This document shows positions 48,525 to 56,833 of a stretch of 64,000 bases of DNA, piece by piece (position 1 is the first letter of the stretch; each line of letters opens with the position of its first letter). Where the stretch lies: the NCBI GenBank assembly GCA_002424045.1, contig DIPH01000008.1, forward strand, positions 58,053 to 122,052. The letters are read 5' to 3'. Origin of the DNA: Firmicutes bacterium UBA5493. GTDB taxonomy: Bacteria; Bacillota; Limnochordia; Darwinibacteriales; Darwinibacteriaceae. Position numbers and translations under genes: made by a program. The notes under the pieces were generated by a model. It saw only the letters and a list, made by a program, of their open reading frames with translations, was not told where the DNA came from and searched no databases.

Positions 48525-49409
48525 ATGTTCAATCCCATTATGAAGGAAGACCAAGAAACCCTGGCCAAAATGCGGACACTTCGCCACACTCTTCGGCCTT
48601 CGGAAAGAGATGTTGCAGAATTCATCCTCGCTGACCCGCGTCGGGTGACGACCATGACGATTACGAAGCTTTCGAAAGTGTGTAATTGTAGTGAAACTAC
48701 AATTACCAGGATGTCCAAGGCCCTGGGTTATCAGGGATTCGGCGCATTGAAAATGGCTATTGCCACTGAACTTCCCCAGAGGGAGGCCAATCTTTTTGAA
48801 TCGATTGAGCCAGATGACAGCCTGTATTGCGTGGCGGGACGCTTTTTCTATAATTGTATCCAGTCCTTTAATGATACTCTGAATTTCCTGGAAGCAAGGT
48901 ATTTAGAAGAAGCTGTAAATATCCTAAACACTAGTTCACGTGTTGGTTGCTTTGGTTTCGGCGCCTCGGGACTTGTGGCCATTGATGCACAGCAAAAGCT
49001 CTTGAGAGTAAGCATCAAAGCTTGGTCCTTCGTGGATCCCCACGAACAGATCTCTTTTGCTAATGGCTTATCCTCGAAAGATACTGTACTATGCATCTCG
49101 CACTCCGGAGAGACCAAAGACATTTTGGAATCCATGAATGTTGCCAAATCCAACGGCGCCAAGATCATCAGTATTGTAGGAAATCCACGTTCGAAATTGG
49201 CTGAGTGCTCCGATGTGTTTCTATTAGCCTCATCAAACGAGCTTCCCTTTAGGAGTGGCTCCATGGTTACGAGATTATGTCAGTTAGCCATGGTGGACCT
49301 GCTCACATTGGGCATCGCCACGAACCATAAGGAAGATATTCTGGAGCAATTTGGCCGCAATCAACAAGCTGTCTACGAGAGATCGATGGATACTCTACGT
49401 GAAAGGTGA
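48525..49409 (+). CDS. murR: RpiR/MurR-family transcriptional regulator
   Basis: A 294-residue regulator: N-terminal RpiR helix-turn-helix (residues ~10-85; LRPSERDVAEFILADP, TKLSKVCNCSETTITRMSKA) and a C-terminal SIS phosphosugar-binding domain (~120-280; VGCFGFGASGLVAIDAQQKL, pieces GFGASGLVA; LCISHSGETKDILES). Position before nanE-murQ-nagZ indicates control by MurNAc-6-phosphate as for MurR. Its start is fixed by GGGAGG. It is embedded within the operon it probably controls, so regulation would include its own level. Confidence 0.88.
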   Translation: MFNPIMKEDQETLAKMRTLRHTLRPSERDVAEFILADPRRVTTMTITKLSKVCNCSETTITRMSKALGYQGFGALKMAIATELPQREANLFESIEPDDSLYCVAGRFFYNCIQSFNDTLNFLEARYLEEAVNILNTSSRVGCFGFGASGLVAIDAQQKLLRVSIKAWSFVDPHEQISFANGLSSKDTVLCISHSGETKDILESMNVAKSNGAKIISIVGNPRSKLAECSDVFLLASSNELPFRSGSMVTRLCQLAMVDLLTLGIATNHKEDILEQFGRNQQAVYERSMDTLRER

Positions 49410-49420
49410 GGTCTTTTTCG

Positions 49421-50113
49421 GTGAAAGTTCAGGACTTTGTACATCAAATCAAAGGAAGACTCATTGTTTCTTGCCAGGCTTTGCCAGAAACACCCCTGGA
49501 TAATCCAGAGATTCTCGCGGCCATGGCCAAGTCTGTGGAACTTGGTGGTGCATCGGGGTTACGGGCTCAAGGGGCCCGCAATATATCTGCCATACGTGAG
49601 GTTTCAAAATTACCCATTATAGGGCTCTACAAGACTTTGAACAGGGATGAGACTTTCATCACTCCGCACTTTGAGAACGCCAAAGAAATAGCTGCTGCTG
49701 GAGCAGACATCATTGCATTGCAGGCCACAAATCCAAGGCTCGGTGATTGTGACGACCTTCCGACACTAACCTCGAAAATTCATACACAGTTGGGTCTAGG
49801 AGTCATTGCAGATATTTCTACGTTGGTGGAAGCGGAAGAAGCGGTTCAAGCTGGAGCGGATCTGGTGGCCACAACCTTATCGGGCTACACCCCCCATACT
49901 TTGCATAGAGAAAGGCCGGATCTTGATTTGGTTTACCAAATCGCGGGGCGCGGGATTCCTGTTATTGCCGAAGGACGATACCACAGTCCCGAACAGGTTA
50001 TTCAAGCCCTGGATAACGGTGCGCTAGCTGTTGTTGTTGGAACGATGATCACCATGCCGGATCGCATCACTAGGTATTTTATAAAGAGTATGGATAGAGC
50101 TACAAGGGACTAG
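49421..50113 (+). CDS. nanE: N-acetylmannosamine-6-phosphate 2-epimerase NanE
   Basis: A 230-residue TIM-barrel epimerase that interconverts ManNAc-6-phosphate and GlcNAc-6-phosphate. Family blocks: GRLIVSCQALPETPL (~13), GGASGLRAQG (~42), GLYKTLNRDETFITP with the catalytic Lys (~68), ATTLSGYT (~150), VIAEGRYHSPEQ (~180) and VVGTMIT. A GTG at 49421 follows GGTGAGG; a GTG at 49406 overlapping the murR stop by four bases is an alternative. It is placed between murR and murQ. Its presence links the operon to ManNAc or sialic-acid-derived sugars. Confidence 0.9.
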   Translation: MKVQDFVHQIKGRLIVSCQALPETPLDNPEILAAMAKSVELGGASGLRAQGARNISAIREVSKLPIIGLYKTLNRDETFITPHFENAKEIAAAGADIIALQATNPRLGDCDDLPTLTSKIHTQLGLGVIADISTLVEAEEAVQAGADLVATTLSGYTPHTLHRERPDLDLVYQIAGRGIPVIAEGRYHSPEQVIQALDNGALAVVVGTMITMPDRITRYFIKSMDRATRD

Positions 50114-50132
50114 AACAGAAGGAGAGATCTTG

Positions 50133-51050
50133 GTGAAGCAGACGAATCTCCATGGCTTGGTTACAGAAACACGCAATCAAGACACCATGAACATCGATGA
50201 GCTATCCACCCAGGAGATCGTTGATGTAATCTGTACAGAGGATCAAAAAGCGGTGAAAGCGGTACAGAATGAGTCACAGAAGATGAGCCGAGCTGTAGAG
50301 TTAATAGTGGCTTCCCTGAGAAACGGAGGGAGAGTATTTTACATAGGCTCAGGAACGAGCGGACGCCTAGGTGTCCTCGATGCCGCCGAACTACTTCCTA
50401 CGTTTGGGGTGGGTGAAGATGTCTTCAAAGCCATTATTGCCGGCGGCGAGACAGCTATGTTCCATCCCGCTGAAAAGGCGGAAGATGATTACCCAGCTGG
50501 TATCACCGATCTATTGGCAGAAAACCCAACCGCAAATGATATCGTGATTGGGATTAGTGCCAGCGGACGCACCCCTTATGTGATTGGAGCATTAGAAAAG
50601 GCCAGAGAATTGGGAATGGGGACCATTGGACTAACTTGTAATCGCGAAACCCCCATGAATGCCATAGCTGATCTTGTAATTGCCCCTGTAGTCGGGCCAG
50701 AGGTTATAGCTGGTTCCACAAGGATGAAAGCGGGAACGGCGCAAAAACTAGTCTTGAATATACTCAGCACCGTTAGCATGATTCGCGTGGGAAAAGTCTA
50801 TCAGAACTTGATGGTGGATATGCAGCCAACAAACGAAAAGCTACAAAGACGTTCTGAACGGATTATCATGGATGCAACGGGAGTGGACATAAAAACTGCC
50901 CAAAGAGCATTAGAAGAATCCCACGGGAACATCAAGGCATCCATTGTCATGCTGAAGGCCAACTGTGATTTTCAGAAAGCCATGCAGCTTTTAGTTGATG
51001 GTGATGGTTTTGTGAGGAAGGCCATCAGGCTTGCCGAATATGTAGACTAG
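50133..51050 (+). CDS. murQ: N-acetylmuramic acid 6-phosphate etherase MurQ
   Basis: A 305-residue SIS-domain lyase that splits the lactyl ether of MurNAc-6-phosphate to GlcNAc-6-phosphate and D-lactate. It shows TETRNQDTMNIDELSTQEI at the start (pieces TETRNQDTMN), the phosphosugar site YIGSGTSGRLGVLDAAELLP (pieces GSGTSGRLGVLDAAE, ~70), GGETAM, GISASGRTPYV (~145), and AGSTRMKAGTAQK (~195). A C-terminal helical extension is present as in the family. The start is GTG 50133 behind AGGAGA (TTG 50130 is adjacent). Substrate requires prior phosphorylation; no kinase is in this operon. Confidence 0.95.
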   Translation: MKQTNLHGLVTETRNQDTMNIDELSTQEIVDVICTEDQKAVKAVQNESQKMSRAVELIVASLRNGGRVFYIGSGTSGRLGVLDAAELLPTFGVGEDVFKAIIAGGETAMFHPAEKAEDDYPAGITDLLAENPTANDIVIGISASGRTPYVIGALEKARELGMGTIGLTCNRETPMNAIADLVIAPVVGPEVIAGSTRMKAGTAQKLVLNILSTVSMIRVGKVYQNLMVDMQPTNEKLQRRSERIIMDATGVDIKTAQRALEESHGNIKASIVMLKANCDFQKAMQLLVDGDGFVRKAIRLAEYVD

Positions 51051-51071
51051 GAAAAGGAAGGGGTCTAAATC

Positions 51072-52637
51072 ATGGGCAAATCTATCTCTATCGAGGCGAA
51101 AATCGGTCAATTACTGATGTTTGGGTTCGACGGTACCCAAGTCACCCCCTTTCTCAGGAGATTTATTACTGAGTATAATTTGGGTGGCGTGATCCATTTC
51201 TCCCGCAATATAAGTGGGCTGCAGCAACTAAAGAATCTCAATTGTGAGTTGCAGGAACTGACAGAAGAATCCCCAAGTGGGACGCCTTTATTTATTGCCG
51301 CCGATCAAGAAGGGGGCACTATCGCTCGTGTGACGAAGGGGGTGGCAGTAGCTCCTAGTGCCATGGCTTTAGGTGCAACGAAAAGCGAAATCCTCACGGA
51401 AGATGTATGCACTGTATCTGCCGTAGAACTACGGGCGACAGGAATCAACATGAACCTTGCACCCGTTCTGGATGTCAATAATAATCCTGACAATCCTGTA
51501 ATTGGTGTCCGCTCTTTCGGGGAAGATCCGAGGGATGTTGCCAATTTAGGTGCAGCGGCTATCCGTGGTTATCAAAGATATGTGGCGGCTGTGGCGAAGC
51601 ACTTCCCTGGGCATGGGGACACCTCTCTAGATTCCCACCACGAGCTCCCTGTCATTTCCCATGATCGCAAGCGTTTGGACCTTGTGGAACTCGTTCCCTT
51701 CAGGAAAGCAATAGACACCAGAGTAACTGGCATTATGACATCACATGTAGTCTTTCCGGCCATTGAACCAATGGAGGGGTTGCCCGCTACCTTGTCCCAT
51801 GAGGTGCTCACCAAACTCCTTCGCCACGAATTGGGTTTTGAAGGATTAATCATGACAGACTGCATGGAAATGAGAGCCATAACAGACACCTTTGGGACAG
51901 TCGATGCAGCCGTGATGACCATTCTGGCTGGAGCCGATATAGTGATTATTAGTCACACTGAAAAATTGCAAAAGCAAGCCTTTGACGCCCTCGTTGCAGC
52001 CGTCAAATCCGGAAGGATTTCCGAAGACCGCATAGATGAATCGGTGGCAAGGGTAATAAAAGCCAAGGAGCGCTGTCATCTTATGGGTGCCTCGCCTGAA
52101 CCGCCGGCTCTAAGTGTTGTAGGATCTAAAGAACATGTGGAGGTTATGAGGGAAGCAATTCGCAGAAGTATTACCGTAGTTAAAGATCGTCCTGCAGAGA
52201 GTAATCTTCCTCTAGGGAACGAAAGAGTTTTAGTCATTGAATTCCAAACAAGTGCATCCAATAGAGCGGAGGATGTCCTACTAGGTATGGAAACTCTGGC
52301 TAATGCCTTAAGAAGGAATGGTTTAGCCCAGATGGACGGAATGACTGTTGGGATTGGGGTTTCTAAAGAGAAACACCAGGACGTATTAGAAAGAGCCCGG
52401 GAATATGACAAGATTGTGGTAGCTACATCCGATGCTCATCGCAATTTAGGGCAGGCCAAATTAGTGCAAGACCTGATTAAGGAACATGACAAGATTATAG
52501 CAGTTGGTACCCGGACACCCTATGAACTCAAGGTATTCCCCGAAATCCCCACCTACATTGCTGCTTACGGAAGCCGCCCCTTGGTTTGGGACGAAATCTC
52601 CAGACTATTGTTGGGGACTGTTCCTCAATCACTTTAA
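51072..52637 (+). CDS. nagZ: Beta-N-acetylglucosaminidase NagZ (GH3)
   Basis: A 521-residue GH3 enzyme that removes GlcNAc from GlcNAc-MurNAc fragments. Catalytic-loop signature KHFPGHGDTSLDSHHELPVI (~178) contains the Asp-His dyad of NagZ. The nucleophile Asp is in GLIMTDCMEMRAI (~255), and ADQEGG and APVLDVNNNP mark the barrel. A C-terminal ~170-residue domain is present, as in Bacillus NagZ. No signal peptide, so cytoplasmic, unlike the B. subtilis enzyme. It ends the recycling operon, and its last codons form one arm of a GGGACTG repeat. Confidence 0.93.
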   Translation: MGKSISIEAKIGQLLMFGFDGTQVTPFLRRFITEYNLGGVIHFSRNISGLQQLKNLNCELQELTEESPSGTPLFIAADQEGGTIARVTKGVAVAPSAMALGATKSEILTEDVCTVSAVELRATGINMNLAPVLDVNNNPDNPVIGVRSFGEDPRDVANLGAAAIRGYQRYVAAVAKHFPGHGDTSLDSHHELPVISHDRKRLDLVELVPFRKAIDTRVTGIMTSHVVFPAIEPMEGLPATLSHEVLTKLLRHELGFEGLIMTDCMEMRAITDTFGTVDAAVMTILAGADIVIISHTEKLQKQAFDALVAAVKSGRISEDRIDESVARVIKAKERCHLMGASPEPPALSVVGSKEHVEVMREAIRRSITVVKDRPAESNLPLGNERVLVIEFQTSASNRAEDVLLGMETLANALRRNGLAQMDGMTVGIGVSKEKHQDVLERAREYDKIVVATSDAHRNLGQAKLVQDLIKEHDKIIAVGTRTPYELKVFPEIPTYIAAYGSRPLVWDEISRLLLGTVPQSL

Positions 52638-52667
52638 AAATATCGAAATTCATCGAGGGGCAGTCCC
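52614..52667. repeat. Paired GGGACTG element at the end of nagZ
   Basis: GGGACTGTTCCTC (52614-52626) faces GAGGGGCAGTCCC (52655-52667), complementary at 11 of 13 positions. The nagZ stop codon lies in the loop. The core matches the GGGACTGTCCC palindromes at 38858 and 40834. It could act as a terminator, though no T-tract follows. Confidence 0.6.
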
Positions 52668-52759
52668 GCGCTCAGAGATCACCCGGACTTTTCGACCACA
52701 ATCACAAAGGACATTGCCCTCAAACGCCGAATTGGTATCTTTAGGAAAGGGGGAGACAA

Positions 52760-53527
52760 GTGAAAGAGAGTCGAATCTTTATTTTTGCATGTCTTGTGCT
52801 AATTGTCCTTTTTGCGTTCACTACACTCGGTTATGCAAGCAGTCTCTTTGATGCTATTGAGAAAGGCGATGCAGATCGGGTTAAGGCCTTTATATCCCAG
52901 GGGGCCGATGTAAACGCAAATGCTGGAACTAACAGCACACCGTTGTTTGTTGCTTTAAGGTACAATGCGAATCCTGAGGTTGTACGGATTCTCATTGAAT
53001 CTGGGGCCGATGCTAATGCCAGCGATAAAGGAAACCTGACACCGCTGATGTATGCTGCAGAACGGGAAGGAAACCCTGAGGTTATTCAACTTCTGATCCA
53101 AGCCGGAGCCGATTTAAAAACAAAAGATGTACATGGTTATACACCATTAATGTATGCTGCACAACAAAACCAAAATCCTGAGGTAATACGAGTTTTAGTT
53201 GAAGCCGGGGCTGCAATTAACGAGGTGGATGCAGAAGGTTGGTCATCCCTGATGCTTGCTGCAATGTACACCGCTAATCCCGACATAATAAAGGTCCTTG
53301 TCGAGAAGGGGGCCGATGTAAACGAAATAGACCCCTATGGTTATACACCATTAATGTATACAGTTCTATACAACGCGAATCCCGAAGTCGCCCGGGCGCT
53401 TTTGGATGTGGGTGCCGATGGTTCTCTTCAGTCAGATGCAGGTCTGACAGCCTTTAATTATGCAGATTATAATCCCAACATATTGGATAGCGATGTGTAT
53501 TGGCTGTTAGAAGAGGCCCAGTATTAA
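52760..53527 (+). CDS. Exported ankyrin-repeat protein
   Basis: A 255-residue protein with a signal peptide (residues 1-26, cleavage near GYA-SSL) and about six ankyrin repeats over the rest (SLFDAIEKGDADRVKAFISQ, then units containing TPLMYAA, NPEVIRVLVEAGA and NPDIIKVLVEKGADVNE). A NPEV/NPDI motif recurs in each unit at ~34-residue spacing. GGGGGAG precedes the GTG. It would work as a protein-binding scaffold outside the membrane. It lies 120 bases after nagZ, possibly co-transcribed, but a role in wall recycling is only guessed. Confidence 0.88.
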   Translation: MKESRIFIFACLVLIVLFAFTTLGYASSLFDAIEKGDADRVKAFISQGADVNANAGTNSTPLFVALRYNANPEVVRILIESGADANASDKGNLTPLMYAAEREGNPEVIQLLIQAGADLKTKDVHGYTPLMYAAQQNQNPEVIRVLVEAGAAINEVDAEGWSSLMLAAMYTANPDIIKVLVEKGADVNEIDPYGYTPLMYTVLYNANPEVARALLDVGADGSLQSDAGLTAFNYADYNPNILDSDVYWLLEEAQY

Positions 53528-53566
53528 CATTGGGGCCTGGCCCCGCCGACGGACTACTATTCGTGA

Positions 53567-53595
53567 ACGGGCATCTTGATCTTCTAGATGCCCGT
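53567..53595. terminator. Hairpin between ankyrin and 5'-nucleotidase-like genes
   Basis: ACGGGCATCT and AGATGCCCGT form a perfect 10-bp stem with a 9-base loop, between convergent genes. T-tracts are short on both sides. Confidence 0.7.
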
Positions 53596-53610
53596 TTCAT
53601 ACTGTCTAGG

Positions 53611-55071
53611 TCAAAATGGTGAATTATCATTCTCTGGGCTTCCCTTTTCTTTAAAACGAGGCCAGTCTTCCACAGCAAGGACCTTCTGCGTTTTGGCATA
53701 GGCGAACGCTGCATCATGATAATGTAGGTCAGTCTCGTGAAAATCGATCTGGTCAGCAATCTTCGATGTGTCGTTCCCCCCCGAGGCCATATAGGCACTG
53801 GTGGCAACGGAATATCGCCTCCCCGGATCAATGTCTGTGCCGTCTGGTAGCGTCAAGCGGACTACTTTATGAGGCGAAGATTTCGTATGATCTATTTCCA
53901 CGTGGAATCCAGAGATTAAAAGGGCGGCATTATTGCCAAAGCGATCTGGTTCATAAACCAATTCGATCAGTGCATAGAGTTGCTTTCCAGTAATCTCCCC
54001 CACATGTATAAGGTCGTTGAAACCATTCACTTCAGTGATCGTTTCCTGCGTCACGACACCAGGTTCAATCATCCCTCCTGCACTTGTTGCGTTCATATAA
54101 GCGAGTTCGGTTTTCCCGCCAAAACGCAGACAGTCTGCTAGAAAATCACCGAGCTTAGACTCGCGCGCGAGCGTCATCTTCCACAATTCCTCTGCCTGTG
54201 CTAGGGGCTTATTAAAATAGTCGTCAAAGGGACCCGTAACCCGCTTAACATAGGCTCTAATTTCCGCCTTGCCTTCTACAGAACGGTCCGTATATAAGAT
54301 TTCACAGCTCCTGTCTACAACACTTCTCGTCTCTAGATCAAAGACAAGGCGCGTATGTCCTAGGCTCGCGTCGGCAAAGCCAGATTTTAACACACAAGTA
54401 CCGTCAACAACCTTGGCATAATCACCTGGTATATGACCCCCAATACAAACATCGACAGAGGGAATCTCTTGCAAGATCTCCCAGAGTTCCCCACTAATGG
54501 AGCCATCATCCTCAATATAAAATGGACAATGGGCCAGGACAACAATTACTTCAGCACCACGTTCCCGCATTTCCGGGATATAGCGGTTGCATGCTTCTAT
54601 GGCGCTGGTGGCTTCAAGAGCTATAAAGGCTGATTTTTCCACCATGTAGGGCGTATACTCCGTTGTTACTCCTAGGATACCGATCTGCACACTACTACGC
54701 TCCACAATTGTATAGGGAATCGTGCCCTCTACCGGTAAGCCCGTTTCCTTGTACTGCACATTGGCACAAAGCACTGGAAACGTACAGGCCGCGATACACG
54801 TCTCTAGAAATTGCGGGCCCCAGTCAAATTCATGGTTTCCCAGGGTCATCACATCAACGCCCATTACGTTCATGGCTTCGACCATAGGCAAGCCACCCCA
54901 AAGGTTAGCGGTGAATTGATCGCCTGCATCCAACACGAGCGTACCTTCTGGATTTTGCTCTCGGATACTATCAATATTGGCTACAAAGGCAGGCAGACCG
55001 GGGTTGCTTTTTGACTTACGGATACGGCCTGAAAAGTCCGCATAGCTTAAAATATCCAGTGTAATCTTCAT
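53611..55071 (-). CDS. 5'-nucleotidase-like metallophosphoesterase, paralogue 1
   Basis: A 486-residue protein of the UshA/5'-nucleotidase family with an N-terminal calcineurin-like metallophosphoesterase domain and a C-terminal 5'-nucleotidase domain (~310-480). It has no signal peptide, unlike UshA. Metal-site blocks: DAGDQF, LGNHEFDWG (~77), VLAHCPF (~160) and GGHIPGDYA (~195). The opening DxH motif reads ADFSGR, lacking the His, and the second half of GHxH/GHxQ is Pro. The C-terminal substrate block reads MNATSAGGMI instead of NGGGIR. So it probably hydrolyses a phosphomonoester other than ordinary nucleotides, or uses a changed metal site. Last gene of the RpiR operon. Confidence 0.85.
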   Translation of the reverse strand: MKITLDILSYADFSGRIRKSKSNPGLPAFVANIDSIREQNPEGTLVLDAGDQFTANLWGGLPMVEAMNVMGVDVMTLGNHEFDWGPQFLETCIAACTFPVLCANVQYKETGLPVEGTIPYTIVERSSVQIGILGVTTEYTPYMVEKSAFIALEATSAIEACNRYIPEMRERGAEVIVVLAHCPFYIEDDGSISGELWEILQEIPSVDVCIGGHIPGDYAKVVDGTCVLKSGFADASLGHTRLVFDLETRSVVDRSCEILYTDRSVEGKAEIRAYVKRVTGPFDDYFNKPLAQAEELWKMTLARESKLGDFLADCLRFGGKTELAYMNATSAGGMIEPGVVTQETITEVNGFNDLIHVGEITGKQLYALIELVYEPDRFGNNAALLISGFHVEIDHTKSSPHKVVRLTLPDGTDIDPGRRYSVATSAYMASGGNDTSKIADQIDFHETDLHYHDAAFAYAKTQKVLAVEDWPRFKEKGSPENDNSPF

Positions 55072-55075
55072 GTCA

Positions 55076-55894
55076 TCATCCTTTCAAGCCACCACGAGAA
55101 ACACCCGCAACGATATACTTCCTAAAAATAATGAAGATAAGAATCATCGGTACCACAACAATTGTGGATGCTGCCATGAGCCTCTCATAACGAATGCCAC
55201 TGGAGGTCATAAAGGCGTACAAACCAAAGGGGAGTGTGCGCGTTTTGGTGCTATTGGTAGCAATTAAGGGCCACAGAAATGAGTTCCAACTCGCGATGGC
55301 GTTCAGAAGACCGATGGTTACCAAGGCAGGTTTCGCAATGGGAACCATGATGCGCCACAGATAGCGCCAATTGTTGGCCCCATCGACACGGGCTGAATAA
55401 TAAAGGCTATCGGGAATAGACAAGAAAAAGTTTCTCAAAATATACGTGTAAAAGACACTGGTCGTAAACGGCACGATTAGCGCGATCAATGTATCAACCA
55501 AACCCAGATCAACAATTGTAGTAAAGTTGGTGATCACCAGCATCTCAAAGGGTACCATCATCATGGCCACGGACAAAGAAAAAGCCAAATCCCGTCCGGG
55601 AAATTTTAGCCGTGAAAACGCAAAAGCGGCTAAAATGGTGGTAAACATCGTCACAGACACACTGCTGACCATGACAATGATAGAGTTCTGAAAATACGTG
55701 AGGAACGGGGCTGCCTCAAAGGCATACTTATAGTTTTCAAACATAAGCTGCTTCGGCCAAAAAGTGGGCGGAGTTGCATTGACTTCAGCCGGTGTTTTTA
55801 GTGACGACACGAACATCCAAACAAAGGGAAAGGCCATCATCACTGCGCCGAGAATTAGTAGAAAGTACACCAAAAATCGCTTAAATTTATCCAT
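55076..55894 (-). CDS. Sugar/glycerophosphate-type ABC permease, UgpE/MalG type
   Basis: A 272-residue CUT1 permease with about six membrane segments (first FLVYFLLILGAVMMAFPFVW). The ATPase-contact loop reads SLYYSARVDGANNWRYLWRI (pieces YYSARVDGAN, ~170) with EAA partly changed, and it ends in VAGVSRGGLKG. GGAGGGGGG precedes the ATG. It lies 18 bases after the MalF-type gene and four bases before the 5'-nucleotidase-like gene. Confidence 0.92.
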   Translation of the reverse strand: MDKFKRFLVYFLLILGAVMMAFPFVWMFVSSLKTPAEVNATPPTFWPKQLMFENYKYAFEAAPFLTYFQNSIIVMVSSVSVTMFTTILAAFAFSRLKFPGRDLAFSLSVAMMMVPFEMLVITNFTTIVDLGLVDTLIALIVPFTTSVFYTYILRNFFLSIPDSLYYSARVDGANNWRYLWRIMVPIAKPALVTIGLLNAIASWNSFLWPLIATNSTKTRTLPFGLYAFMTSSGIRYERLMAASTIVVVPMILIFIIFRKYIVAGVSRGGLKG

Positions 55895-55912
55895 AGCTAC
55901 CCCCCTCCTCCA

Positions 55913-56833
55913 TTAGTGCTGCCACTTACGCTGAATGAGAATTTGGAGAATTGTCAACACCAAAACTATCCCAAACAAGACAACAGAAGTCGCTGCAGCA
56001 AGTCCAAACTCCCATTGGGTATAGAACATATCATACAAATAATAAACGATGGTGTAGAGGGAGTAGGCTGAACCAGGTTTGCCGTTAAATAACGGGAACA
56101 GCTCTACAAACACCATTGAGGCGCTAATTGTGTTGACGATCATGGTCAGACCCAAGGTCGGAGCCAACAAAGGTATCGTAATCCGAAAGAAAATGCGGAG
56201 AGGCTTTGCCCCATCGACCCTTGCTGCTGTATAGTACTGTGGATTAATGTTTTGAAGTCCCGCCAACAAGAGAATAATCGTCAGTGGCATCATTTTCCAA
56301 ACGCCAAAGATGATCAGGGCTGCAAGATTATAGGCGGGGTTGTTCAACCAATTGATGGGATCCACTCCAAAGAAGGAAAGGAGGTAATTGATCAGACCGT
56401 AATCGTAGTTATACAGCCACTTCCAAACTAAGCCAACAGCCACAACCGCAGTAACCATGGGCATGAAATACGCTGTTTGAAAGAAGCCCTTGAATTTAAT
56501 CTTTTCATTGAGCAAAGTTGCTATGATCAGTGAAAGCACTGTAGCTACGGGGACCACTATTAGTACGTAGACTGCTGTAGTTTGTAAACCATTAACAAAG
56601 TCTGGGTCTGCAAAAATCTCTGCGTAATTACCTAAACCAAGGGAACTATATTTACCAGACATTAAAACGTAATTTTCCTTGAGGGAAATCACAAAGGCAT
56701 TCACAAAGGGATACAAGGTAAAGATCATTAAGCCGAGTAAAAATGGTAGCAGATAGAAAGCAGGTTCTATCATGGACCTCGATGTACCAACTTCCAGACC
56801 CTGGTCTTTCTTCTTAGAAAATGGGTTCCTCAT
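55913..56833 (-). CDS. Sugar/glycerophosphate-type ABC permease, UgpA/MalF type
   Basis: A 306-residue CUT1 permease with about six membrane segments (AFYLLPFLLGLMIFTLYPFV first). The contact loop reads QYYTAARVDGAKPLRIFFRI (pieces YYTAARVDGA, ~200). Its ATG overlaps the ATPase stop by four bases (ATGA), indicating translational coupling. Confidence 0.92.
   Translation of the reverse strand: MRNPFSKKKDQGLEVGTSRSMIEPAFYLLPFLLGLMIFTLYPFVNAFVISLKENYVLMSGKYSSLGLGNYAEIFADPDFVNGLQTTAVYVLIVVPVATVLSLIIATLLNEKIKFKGFFQTAYFMPMVTAVVAVGLVWKWLYNYDYGLINYLLSFFGVDPINWLNNPAYNLAALIIFGVWKMMPLTIILLLAGLQNINPQYYTAARVDGAKPLRIFFRITIPLLAPTLGLTMIVNTISASMVFVELFPLFNGKPGSAYSLYTIVYYLYDMFYTQWEFGLAAATSVVLFGIVLVLTILQILIQRKWQH

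Noticed and set aside
53454..53831. A 125-codon minus-strand frame between the ankyrin and nucleotidase genes
   Set aside because: It overlaps both genes in other frames and has compositional features of a shadow.
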